Origin: Sordariomycetes sp. S80-01Y
Lineage: Eukaryota > Ascomycota > Sordariomycetes
DNA: 64,000 nt
NCBI GenBank assembly: GCA_037042185.1
Contig: JAXQJY010000023.1
Location: 1,054,001 to 1,118,000 of the forward strand
Direction: 5' to 3'
Shown here: one piece after another, positions 22,271-32,102 of the stretch
How positions within the stretch are numbered: position 1 is the stretch's first letter
How the letters are laid out: each line of letters opens with the position of its first letter
Position numbers and translations under genes: made by a program
The notes under the pieces: model-generated
What the model was told of the DNA's origin: nothing
The model's database searches: none
What the model saw: the letters and a program-made list of their open reading frames with translations, nothing else

Positions 22271-22833
22271 CGTTCCGGTGGTCGGGGTTTGTGGAAGGTG
22301 AAGGTGGTGGTGATGCGTCGGGTGGTGAGGCGTCAGAGGGATTTGTGAGGATGGACTGATCTTGACGATGTTGGAGAATGGGTCCCGTCTCGGCTGCGAA
22401 TTGCCCAATCAGAGGCGGCTTATTACATCACGTGATACATGAGCTCCGAGCTGCGGGAACCTGGAATGCAGTCCGGCCACTGCCGGGAGTCCAGAATCAT
22501 CACCTTCACGATCAACACCACGATAAATACTCATTCAGGTTGGTTCAATTTGATTAAGTTACGTGTAGCTTCTGAGTTAGGACTCGGTCGTGGGATATTG
22601 CCAATCTCCATGACTTTGCCTTCCGCCCACTCCGCGACGTCTCTGCTGCCCCTATTTTCACCATTATAGCGTGCTTACAGCACCTTAAACCAAACCTGGA
22701 TGAAGCCGTCCAAAAATGAGCAAACGGTAAATGGTCGTTACAATGGCCCTTTCAGTGTGTGAGAATCAGGAAGACTCTGCAAATTGGCGGTCGAATCCTC
22801 AGTCGAAGTCAACTAGCCCGTGCATGGTCCGCC
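22271..22833. other. Intergenic region, COX4 promoter
   Basis: About 560 bp between two minus-strand genes. The part just upstream of COX4 is rich in CACC/CACCTT motifs on the coding strand. No gene was seen. Confidence 0.55.
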
Positions 22834-23958
22834 CTAGAACCTGCTAGGACCGCCTTGTCCCGGGTCGATCCCTGAATCGTTCTTCGCGGTTTCACTTCCA
22901 CTGCCCATGTCGAGCCTTTCTTTTGAAGTGGTGGCGATTTTCCGCTGCGCGCGGAACGCGTTGACCCCCGCGTAGCCTGTTGACTGCGTCGCTAGGCGAC
23001 TACGGCGGTCGGCCCGGATTCTCTCCTTCGCCTCCCTCTCCTTCTGGGCTTGGTCAGCCTTACGACGTTTCAGGAACTCGTCTCGGTCGAGTGGGGTGGC
23101 TGCTGATCGATGGACTAGAGGTCGTGGGAGACCATGCAGCCTGTGCCGTCGAGGATCGTGAGTAGACTTGCCAGCCGCGCGAGGGAGGCTGCCAGCACCT
23201 AGAACAAGTTTTCCGGCCTGTCTGTATTGAAGCTCTGGCCTCTTTCGGGGACCGTAGCTCGATTCACGGCCTTGAAGTTTGGCGGAATACATGACGGCTT
23301 CTCTGAACAGTGGATCAGGCCCGTCTGCTCCATCAAGATGATGAACGATGCTCTTGGCCTCCACAGGCTTCCTGCTTGTCATCAGAAAATTCTTGTTGTG
23401 GCGAGCAACGAGAAGTATCCCGACCCTCCACCTGTAAAAGTCCCACGGGTCCATCCCCAAAAGACCCCTATTAGCCAAGACCATGAGGTCTGTGACCTTG
23501 CAGCCGATGCGGTACATGGTCTCTTGGTCACAGAGACCTTCGAGGGGAAGATAGCGCGGTGCCACGAGTTGATTGGGGTGTGGGCGCCCCTCGCCAAACA
23601 CCTCGCGTATCTTCTTTTGCTTGCTCATATTGTCGGACCTGAGCTTCTTCTCCTTCCTCGCTTTCTCGTCGTTGGGAGCCCCGGAAAGGACTATGACCGC
23701 TCGATTCTTCAGATGTTCTTGTTCCTGTTCGCCTGCGATGTATTCATTGAGCGAAGCCCACCCACGCTGCCAATAAGACGATCCTTCTCCAGACTTGGTG
23801 ATTGGCACTCCTCTGAGGCTGGAGGGCTTTGCGTAAGTCAAACCATCGGCACTAAGTTCGTATACTTCGTCCCATCGCGTCTGAAGCATAGTTCGAAGGT
23901 TGTCGCCGAGCTGGGATAGCAACGCGGCCGGCGCCTGGTTCTGCGATGGCAGACTCAT
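22834..23958 (-). CDS. Unrecognised fungal protein, 374 aa
   Basis: A single open frame starts MSLPSQNQAPAALLSQLGDN. The middle section has aromatic residues and looks folded (PWDFYRWRVGILLVARHNKN). The C-terminal third is basic and likely coiled coil (DRDEFLKRRKADQAQKEREA). I do not recognise a domain. A small intron may lie near 23070-23170 in the proline- and arginine-rich stretch where sequence quality drops, but both readings stay open. A TATA element sits about 85 bp upstream. Function unknown. Confidence 0.6.
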   Translation of the reverse strand: MSLPSQNQAPAALLSQLGDNLRTMLQTRWDEVYELSADGLTYAKPSSLRGVPITKSGEGSSYWQRGWASLNEYIAGEQEQEHLKNRAVIVLSGAPNDEKARKEKKLRSDNMSKQKKIREVFGEGRPHPNQLVAPRYLPLEGLCDQETMYRIGCKVTDLMVLANRGLLGMDPWDFYRWRVGILLVARHNKNFLMTSRKPVEAKSIVHHLDGADGPDPLFREAVMYSAKLQGRESSYGPRKRPELQYRQAGKLVLGAGSLPRAAGKSTHDPRRHRLHGLPRPLVHRSAATPLDRDEFLKRRKADQAQKEREAKERIRADRRSRLATQSTGYAGVNAFRAQRKIATTSKERLDMGSGSETAKNDSGIDPGQGGPSRF

Positions 23959-25635
23959 GCTGACGGTTCAGCGCGGACTTAGCGTAGAACTGTTCTGTTT
24001 AGAACCTGCGACGCTGTTTACGGAAAAAGACTTACTGCTCTTATATATATCGCGCTTGGTGTGCTCTGGTCACGACCGGCAAGGAGACTCAGCAATACAG
24101 GCTTTTGAAGTCTGACGTGGAGCTCTCCGTTGCGCAACCTTATACGAGGGCCCAGAGTGAATCCTCTCAGAGAATCACGCGAGTACTTCAAGTTAGGACC
24201 CCGTACGGGAAGCTGGTCGATCGCCAGAAGCGTGATGGGCGGGTGAGAATAGAAAAGGAGATGGGGCAGCGGTGGGCGGTCCTTTTAAAGACGCTCTGAA
24301 TATGTTGTGGTGTGCGTTTTAAGAAGTAACTGACAAAGACAGAAGACTGTGAGAAGAGGTGAACATCCCGAGCCTTTTCCTTTATATGATGATAAGAGAG
24401 TTGATGGTGCGTGACTGAGTTGCGGGAGTCAGATGAATGATTCACTGCCTGGAGAAGACGAAGTGATTCATTGACCCGACACCTCCCAGGCGGTCAAAGG
24501 CTTATATAAAAACAACAGTGAAGCAGAAACTGGCAGGAGCGATGCTGAAGCGGGTAGGCACAGACATTACAGCGGTGCTGAACCCCCCTCCCTTTGACGC
24601 TTCAGCGGCTTACGATCGACCAACTTGCCTGGACCTAGAGGCCGTTCAGTGGCAGGAGATGGGTTTTGAAAGGCGCCGATTCAGAGGTCACATCTTAGAT
24701 ACGCTCTTGCAGGATTGCCTTTCCAAACCACAAGTCAGGGACCACCAGTGTCGGTTCGGTCAAAGGTACGGACGATGCGTGGATGGCAGCGACTACGGCC
24801 CACAATCTTCGCTTGAGTGCTCGTCTAACCATGCTGAAGTATGTCTTAGTTGGCTTATGTGGTATTGAATGCTTCAGATGCTGCGTTGTTGGGGTAGGAT
24901 GAAGTGGCCTCTCTATGTTATGATTGACTCTCCAACTATGCTCCATTTGTCGATGAAGCTAGGTTTGCAGACTGAAAACCGTAAGATGTTTTTTTTTAGA
25001 GAGAAACTGAATGGTAGGAGGCTGAAATTTTCCTTGCTATTCTTTAAATGGGAGCCGCTCATGGTTCCTCCACTGGTCTGTGGCCAGATGGATGGGTATA
25101 CGGGAGTAGCAAACAAGGAGCGCTTTAGAGTTTTCCTGCCTGGTTATGATTTGCAAAGATAAAGCGCGCCTCGAGCTACAACAGTATAGCCAAGATTTTG
25201 CCATATGATGGAAACCACCGATAGGATATACTACTATCAACCCACGCTGTGCTACTCTGTACGTGCGGGCCCGATGCATGATCTTTCGGCTATGTGTTTG
25301 TCACCCACTTATTGTTGGCTGAGTTCTGCCAACTGCAAAATCATTGAGCCGAAAACATTTATCGAGGAACATAATGTGCTCTACTGGCAACGCCATTTTT
25401 ATTTGTTCAGTCAATTGTCCACATCGACGACAAATCAAGACGCAGCTTGCGAGGATAGCCTCGATGGTGAGGTTGGACCCACCTCCACTGTCGGCCCAGC
25501 GCCTATGCCGAGGTCCAGCGCGTCTCAACAAGTCGCCGACAACATGTAATCAACAAACTTCAAATCCTCACGCAAATACGGAGCTCTTTTCTCACCGGAG
25601 GCTGAGGCAGTTTAAGCAAATTGAAGCAGCCCGTC
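23959..25635. other. AT-richer gene-free stretch
   Basis: About 1.7 kb with lower GC than its neighbours and several T-runs (for example near 24990). Open frames are short and unrelated to known proteins. No terminal repeats, transposase or reverse-transcriptase motifs were recognised. It may be promoter sequence plus decayed non-coding DNA. Confidence 0.5.
24040..24050 (-). promoter_or_regulatory. TATA element of the 374-aa gene
   Basis: TATATATAAG on the minus strand lies about 85 bp upstream of the ATG at 23958. Confidence 0.55.
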
Positions 25636-26789
25636 ATGGAGTTCCCTAGCGATCTCCATCGCTTCTCGGTCCAGGAGTGCATGGAACTGACCTCACTCCC
25701 ATCGCACGATGAGAACCCCAAAGCCCACCGATTTATGAGTCGCCAACCAGCGTGGAAGCCGGGCAATGAGCTGCCATGGGGCAAGGTCAAGCGCGATCCG
25801 ACGAAATCAAGAACCTTCGGACCAGGTGCATTTGGCGGTCATGTTTACGCCCAAGCGCCGCTCGCTGCGGCAAGGGTGGTGGAGAAGGAAGACGAGACTG
25901 CGTCTGTAAAGGGCAAGCTTGCCATTCATGTGGGTGCTCGTAGGAACGAGAGAAGACTTGAATGAAACTAACGGAGTAATAGTCGATCCAAGGCGTCTTC
26001 ACCAATCCTGGTATGACAGATCGCCCTTTCATCTACGACGTGTCGAATGTGACATCAAGTCGCTCATTCTCAACGCGTATGGTCACTGCTAGACAACCAG
26101 CGGAACCTTCCAGCAATCCCTCGGGACCCTTTCCAGAGTCGGATGGCCAACTACCGTCAGGAGATGTTGCGTTCACCTGCTTGACGACGTTTCGCAGACC
26201 TGTCGACGGGCCAGCCGAAGTGCAGGAGACCCTCTCACCTCAGCAGCGCTATGCCGATATCCTGTCAACCCGTGCACCGGATGAGTGGGAGCACAGCCCC
26301 CAGGCAGACATAGATCTTGTTCGGGAAACGTTCCCCCTAAAAGGACACGGCAGCTTCCCCATGATCGACATGTATAAGGTCGACATGACGGCGTTCAACG
26401 CCAACAAGCCGGTCCCCGATCGCCGGCAGCTCATCTACTATCGTTTGCACAAGCCTTTACCCGAGGAGGACGTCAATGCTCACATAGTGACGCATGCTTA
26501 CGAGGCCGACCGCAACGGTTTAATCATGCTGGGGAACCACCTCGGCTATGGCTATAGCATGGGACCGGTCGCGAGCCTGAGCTACGCCTTCTACGTCCAT
26601 GTCAACGGCGAGGAGGCGGTGATGAAGGGGGATGGGTGGTGGCTGCAGGAGATCTGGTGGCCGAGAGTGAGCGCCGGACGGGGCCTGCAAGAGACGAGGA
26701 TTTGGAGTCCAGAAGGGAAGCATATTGCGAGCGGCTTTCAGGATGGCATGATCCTGCCGGCGAAGAAGTCCACGCCGGCCAAGATCTAA
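25636..26789 (+). CDS. TesB-type acyl-CoA thioesterase, probably peroxisomal
   Basis: Two exons, 25636-25929 and 25983-26789, with a 53-bp intron, give 366 aa with a double hot-dog layout. Hot-dog landmarks are FGGHVYAQAPLAAARVV, TDRPFIYDVSNVTSSRSFST and VAFTCLTTFRRP. The second domain has the catalytic-Gln region IASGFQDGMI. Where family members usually have SLDHxxxFH, this protein reads SLSYAFYVH, so the usual Asp seems replaced. It ends in AKI, a known fungal variant of the PTS1 peroxisomal signal. The family hydrolyses acyl-CoA to free acid and CoA, linked to fatty-acid turnover. The missing Asp leaves activity open. Confidence 0.85.
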
Positions 26790-27134
26790 TGATTTGCTCC
26801 AATGGTAGAGTCTGGGTTCTTGAGATAGTTATTGCATACATAGACTTCGTAGTCGTCGCTGACTATTGTATTACAGTCAAATCACCTTGATGTTGCCAGC
26901 CTTTGGCGAAGCCCATCTGGTCCACTACTTAGTAGTAGTTCGCAGAGGCCCTACTGGGCTTATGGCGAATGCGGCAACCTAACTGAATATCATTTCTCGT
27001 ATTTGAGCCTTATTCACTGGCTTCGAGCGACCAGTGGCTTCGTCTGTGGAACGGCTCGCATGGTTGGGGTCGGCCGGCCGAATTCGCTCAAGAAGGGCAC
27101 GCTTGTCTTATTGGGATATGTAATTCTCTATTGA
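26790..27134. other. Convergent intergenic region with ACT/AGT palindrome
   Basis: About 345 bp between converging genes. It contains the inverted repeat at 26924-26936 and otherwise only presumed 3' UTR sequence. Confidence 0.6.
26924..26936. repeat. Short palindrome ACTACT-T-AGTAGT
   Basis: Perfect 6-bp arms surround a single T in a convergent intergenic region. It could act as a weak terminator hairpin or be part of a dispersed motif (see 9939 and 59072). Confidence 0.7.
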
Positions 27135-28240
27135 TTATCCTAGCCTGGCTGACTCGGACTTGACAATAGTAGGTATCTCTTCTACCAAGCCATGCTGCTG
27201 TGGCTGCCATCCCAAGACCTTACGCGCTCGGATAGCCTTAGCACGCGAGTTCATGCCCCAACTCGCCGCCTCGAATCCGGCAGGCGACTTGACAGCCTCA
27301 TCCATAGACCACTCCTTGGATGGCATCTCGCCGTCTACAAGGCCCTGCTTGCGCACTTCTTGGCCAATCTGCTCCGCCAACTTGCCCCAGGTATGCTCGC
27401 CATTTTCGGTGAGGAAGTACCCGTGAGGGCCCCAAATCTGGGAGTCATCCTTGCGGGACGGGTCGAGAGCAGCCTCGACCAGCAAGCCGATTGCGCCGCT
27501 CAAATCGTAGACGTGCACATGGTTCCAGCGAGAAAGGCCTTTGCCGATGCGCGGGCAGTACTTCTCCTTCAAGATGAACGACGTCAACTCGTACACCTGA
27601 CGGCCGCGACCTGAGACGGGACCGCGACCCTGCCCGTAGATGGTCGGAGGGCAAATGATGGCGGTCTTGACGCTGTCGGCATGCTCCGTCCCTGCTTTCA
27701 AGACAATCTCGTCCACGTTGCGATGGAATGCGGCCGCAGGCAGATTCACAAGCTCATCGACGCCGTCGAAGTCGTCGAAGACTTTCTCATCAAGCTCGCC
27801 AAAGGTTTTCTTCACCTCGGAGTCAAAGTACGTGAGAATTCCTGTGCCGCCAACGTGAAGCCAGTACCCTGGACGTGAAGAAGAATGTCCTTTTGCGAGG
27901 CCCTCTGCGATGGCCTTCGCGCTGCCCTCATGATCCGATGAATCAGCCGTGTCTAGTTGTTATTGTCAGTCTACTGGCGAGTCCTGATTGACGCCAGGAG
28001 GGGGTAGCACTCACGAAGAACAATGTCCGCCCACTCAGCTTCACGACAGACAATATCAGAGTCGTCTAAACTGCCCAGAACAATTCTAGCGTTGGGATAC
28101 TTCGATTGGACCTTTTTAGCCTTGCTTTCAGAACGAACGAGGAGCGCCAGTTCAAGGTCAGAGTGCTTCTGGGAGAGATGGAACAAAGCGTCGCCACCGA
28201 TGTAACCGGTGGCGCCAGTGACGAAAACCTTGGGTGCCAT
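27135..28240 (-). CDS. Extended SDR, NAD(P)-dependent epimerase/reductase
   Basis: Two exons, 28015-28240 and 27135-27952, with a 62-bp intron, give 347 aa. The start MAPKVFVTGATGYIGGDAL is a Rossmann GxxGxxG nucleotide site. The protein continues with the extended-SDR fold: ICPPTIYGQGRG, a NHVHVYDLSGAIGLLVEAAL segment and the C-terminal ARKVLGWQPQ. It resembles NmrA or nucleoside-diphosphate-sugar epimerase-type fungal proteins. The substrate cannot be told. It is divergent from the oxidoreductase at 28565 across 324 bp, so shared regulation is plausible. Confidence 0.88.
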
Positions 28241-28564
28241 GTTGTAGAAAGCGCGTGGATGATCAAGAAACGGGGAGTTTTATTGAGCTGCACCAGTCTG
28301 AAGAGTAGAATTGATGTCTTCTTATATGAGATACCGTAGACTCGCAACTGCACTGACTAATTCAGTCGTTGACGACACAGGACCCACGCGGACCAAGGCG
28401 TTTGGCAATATAACGTTATCGGGCACAGCCGATGTCGCCTCTGTTGCATTGCTGGTCAGGGGTCCACACAACGTCTTCCAAGAACGGCGGGGGTGTCTAC
28501 ACTTCAATCTCTTGGCCCTTTGTTCCTATCGCAGTCTATCTTTAGCGCAGGCAGATACAAAAAA
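28241..28564. promoter_or_regulatory. Bidirectional promoter, SDR / Gfo-Idh-MocA pair
   Basis: Only 324 bp separate the two divergent ATGs, so both promoters must share it. No specific binding site could be assigned by eye. Confidence 0.65.
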
Positions 28565-29696
28565 ATGGCGAGAGCCCGCAAACTCCAGGTCGGCGTTGTG
28601 GGCATCGGTCGTATGGGTCAGCGACATGCAATCAATGTGCTGCACAGTACACCGCGAGCAGACCTGCTGTGCGCGTGCTCACCCGCCGAACAAGATCTCG
28701 CCTGGGCTGAAGAGCATCTTGTGCCGCATGGGGTCAAGGTTTACTCTTCCTTTGAGGAGATGATGAGGACCCCCGGTTTGGAGGCCATCATCATCGCCTC
28801 TTCCACTGCGCTGCATATGGAACAAACGCTCATAGCACTAGATAGGAAAGTCCACGTGCTCTGCGAGAAGCCCGTCTGTACTTCCGTGACAGAGGTAAGT
28901 TGAGATATCCTACGGGACTACTGATGTGAATTCCTGATCCGTGTACTAAACCACGTCACAGCTTGAGAGCCTGCTAGAGCGCTGCGAAAAGTCTCCAGAA
29001 ACCAGATTTATGGTGGGATTCTGCCGCCGTTTCGATGAGAGCTATCTCGACGCCAGCTCAAAAGTCAAGCAAGGCAAGATTGGGAAGCCAGTCGTCTTCC
29101 GGTCCCATGGGTGTGAGAAACTGGACACGAGTCCGTTCTTTAAGCAATATCTCGGGAGCTCTGGAGGCATCTTCATAGATACCATCATCCACGATATCGA
29201 TCTCTCACTCTTGTTCTTTGGCGAGGAAGGGTGCCGGCCCAAGTTGGCATCTGCTGTCGGCGTGTCCGCGACTCACACAGAGCTTGCCGAGATGGGCGAT
29301 GCCGACAACGCCGTAGGCCACGTCGAATTCTGGGACGGGCAGATTGCTTCGTTCTACAACTCCCGTACGGCAGTGTATGGTTGGGACAATTCTTCCGAGC
29401 TTTTTGGTACCGCGGGCAAGATTTCCATCAATTCGGTCCAGAGGAGGAACCGGGTGGAATACGCCGACACTGACGGCGTCCTAAAAACCGAGCCACCCTT
29501 GTCTTGGTATGATCGCTACAAGGAAGCTTTTGTGACAGAGGTCAATCACTGGACAGAAGCCATTCTGGATAGCAAGCCGATGCCTGTTCCTCCGCGCTCC
29601 TCCTTGACTGGACTGATCATCGCCACTGCTCTGCAGGAAAGTCTCAGGACGGGCAAAACAATCAGCTTCGATAGAGAGGGCAAAAGGTTGGATTGA
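28565..29696 (+). CDS. Gfo/Idh/MocA oxidoreductase, inositol-dehydrogenase-like
   Basis: Two exons, 28565-28894 and 28962-29696, with a 67-bp intron, give 354 aa. The N-terminal Rossmann site is VGVVGIGRMGQRHA. The family lysine motif reads CEKPV (EKP, contacts cofactor and substrate). The second domain contains GGIFIDTIIHDIDLSLLFFG, which holds the catalytic D-x3-H arrangement. Members oxidise or reduce sugars and inositols with NAD(P), and the layout is closest to myo-inositol 2-dehydrogenases. With the divergent SDR it may form a short sugar-modifying step, which is inference. Confidence 0.9.
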
Positions 29697-30241
29697 GCCA
29701 AGTCGTACAATAAATTGTATCATGAGAAGCTGATTGTTATGCATCTTCTCACAAATAGCGTCATACTCGCGTGCGGTATCCAGGCTTGAAACTGCAAGGC
29801 GACTTCCTAACACTCAGATTTGACCGCCATATCATGCCACCAGCGCCTCTCTCCCATTCGAGACCAGCATTGATCAATTCCTCGGTGGCTATTCAATCTC
29901 CTTGCTTTATGCGACCATTTGATCTACAGACTTTTGGATCATGCCAGCGAGGTCCTGTGCCTGGTAAAGCACAATTCAGCTCTCTGGCTCCCTTTCTCCA
30001 TCAGCACATCTAGTCTTTGAAAACACAAACACAAGAACTAGAAGATACCAAGGGCTATGTCTTCTGCGAGGGGGAAAAAAAATAGGATGGGAGAGAGGAT
30101 AGGTTTTGTTCGCGCCAAGAATTGGGTATCGAATGTTTATCAAAATGTGCTCCATAAGTTCTTTCATTAAATTTGCCTTTCGTCGATCCTCTCAGTGGCC
30201 TTACAAACGTTGGTGCATGGAACCCCCATAAATAATAATCA
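29697..30241. other. Convergent intergenic region
   Basis: About 545 bp of AT-rich sequence between converging stop codons. No coding features were seen. Confidence 0.6.
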
Positions 30242-31999
30242 TCACCAGCCAGCCTTGTATTTCTTCGTGAGGAAGTCGATAAACGTGCTGAGAGATGAAG
30301 GACAGTCCGCCGCGTCCATCATTACCTCAACCATCGTGAGGCCCTTCCCTTCTTGAATCGCCGGATCGTGTATGACGGACCGTAGCTCTCCCCAATTAGC
30401 CACTCGTCTTGTCTCCACGGGATATTGTGCGGCGTCCATAGGAGCACCGAAGTAAAATGGCGCCTCGAGGTGTCGCCAAGGCTGAGTGTCGTTGTAACCC
30501 TCGCCGTAACCGTGTATGAAGCGCTCGATCGTGTAGCCATTGTTGTTCAACACGAAGATGGTCACGTCAAGCCTATTTCGGATCATGTCGCTGATGGCTT
30601 GGGTTGTCATCTGCAGGCTTCCTTCGCCCTCGAAAAGAATTGTCCGTCCTTGCGGCTGGCTTCCGGCTTCAGCAAGCTCGCGCTGCGCTAAAGACACGCC
30701 CTGGGAAGCAGCCAATGTGAAGCCGATGGAAAGCCAAAGTGCCGAGTTGACTACAGTGGTGTCGTCTGGTAGAATAAGGCTTTGGCCACCATATGATGAT
30801 GTCCCGGTTTCCGTGAGCACCCAGTCGTGCGGTCGGAGGAACTCCGACATTTGGATCCAAAAGCCGAATTGGTCTATGATAGACTCATCTGAACGTACAG
30901 GAAGCAATTGCGAAACATCCTTCAAATTCCCCTGACTTTGAGGGAAACTTTCTGGTTCAGGAAGCTGTAATTTTCTTAGACACGCAATCAATGCATCCAA
31001 TAGCTTTTTAATGGATATATTGCCGTCTTTTCGGGACGGTTGCTTCAGCTTGCCCCCAAAACTGACGTAGTTTCTTTCAAGAACCGCCGTAGTTGTAGCA
31101 TTTGGGAGGGCCGTGGACGCAAAGGTGTTGACATCCGAGTCAAGGGGACCAAAGCGGAGAACCAAGTCGCACCCCTGTACCCAAGTCGAATGAGAACAGT
31201 CCCCGGTCAGTCCATAGTAGATGCCATGGTAATTCGGTAATGACGTATTCACAAGCCCGTTTCCAAAAGGTGTCGTGAGCGTGGGAATCCGAGTCATTCT
31301 GACGAACTCGTTGACTTCTTCGCGGATACCGAATCGAGCTGTGAAGCCATCCACGAGTAGAAGAGGCTGTTTTGCGTTCTGAAGATTCTCGATGAGGGCC
31401 TCTAGCACTTGTTCCTCGGTCATCTTACAGTAGCCGGGTGTCTCGACACCTATGGACTTTTCCGGGAACGCTACTTTCACTAGTGCCATGTCCATGGGTA
31501 GAGTCAGGTAGACTGGCCGAGATTGGAGCATGCACTGCTGCAAAGTCTGATCGATCAGGCTGGGAGCGGTCTCAGGATCTGAGAGATCTGCTTGCGCGAC
31601 TGTGACGGCCTTGTACATGTTTGAAAAGACCCTGAAGTTACCATCACCGAGTGAATGATGTATGCAGGCGCCAGCTTTCTGAGCCGACCGAGGAGGCGTT
31701 CCGACAATTTGCACCACGGGGACCTTCTCCGCGTAGGAGCAAGCAATGGCATTGATCGCTGACAGTTCTCCAACCCCAAAAGACGTTATCAACGCACCGA
31801 TCCCTTTCACCCTTGCATAACCATCGGCGGCGTAGCCAGCATTGAGCTCATTGGCGTTGCCCACCCATCGAAGTCCTGTTCGAGTAACGTAGTCACATGT
31901 AGTGAGATTGTAATCGCCAGGCACCCCATGGACCGAACCTGCACCCAATTGACCGAGGCGGAGGAACAGGTATTCCGCCAAGCTGACCTGGTGCTCCAT
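30242..31999 (-). CDS. Pyruvate/indolepyruvate decarboxylase-like TPP enzyme
   Basis: A single exon encodes 585 aa with the three-domain PDC layout. Landmarks are VPGDYNL and VGNANELNAGYAADGYAR at the N-terminus (catalytic Glu in NELNA), the double-His motif CIHHSLGDG, and the C-terminal TPP site GEGSLQMT followed by VLNNNGYTIERFIHG. The usual GDGS reads GEGS, an Asp-to-Glu change at the metal site. The enzyme decarboxylates 2-keto acids non-oxidatively to aldehydes. Whether it prefers pyruvate, indolepyruvate or branched keto acids cannot be seen. No introns, unlike most neighbours. Confidence 0.92.
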   Translation of the reverse strand: MEHQVSLAEYLFLRLGQLGAGSVHGVPGDYNLTTCDYVTRTGLRWVGNANELNAGYAADGYARVKGIGALITSFGVGELSAINAIACSYAEKVPVVQIVGTPPRSAQKAGACIHHSLGDGNFRVFSNMYKAVTVAQADLSDPETAPSLIDQTLQQCMLQSRPVYLTLPMDMALVKVAFPEKSIGVETPGYCKMTEEQVLEALIENLQNAKQPLLLVDGFTARFGIREEVNEFVRMTRIPTLTTPFGNGLVNTSLPNYHGIYYGLTGDCSHSTWVQGCDLVLRFGPLDSDVNTFASTALPNATTTAVLERNYVSFGGKLKQPSRKDGNISIKKLLDALIACLRKLQLPEPESFPQSQGNLKDVSQLLPVRSDESIIDQFGFWIQMSEFLRPHDWVLTETGTSSYGGQSLILPDDTTVVNSALWLSIGFTLAASQGVSLAQRELAEAGSQPQGRTILFEGEGSLQMTTQAISDMIRNRLDVTIFVLNNNGYTIERFIHGYGEGYNDTQPWRHLEAPFYFGAPMDAAQYPVETRRVANWGELRSVIHDPAIQEGKGLTMVEVMMDAADCPSSLSTFIDFLTKKYKAGW

Positions 32000-32095
32000 G
32001 ATAATCGAGTGTTTCTGGCAGGGAGGATAGGTGAGCTCCTGCAGAAGCAGGTACTGTTAGCTTCATCTTCCTCGAACGAAGCAACAATGTCCCGT

Positions 32096-32102
32096 CTATA
32101 TA
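32096..32102 (-). promoter_or_regulatory. TATA element of the PDC-like gene
   Basis: TATATAG on the minus strand lies about 100 bp upstream of the ATG at 31999. Confidence 0.5.

Noticed and set aside
23959-25635. Possible decayed transposon in AT-rich DNA
   Set aside because: No terminal repeats, target-site duplications, transposase or reverse-transcriptase motifs could be found by eye.
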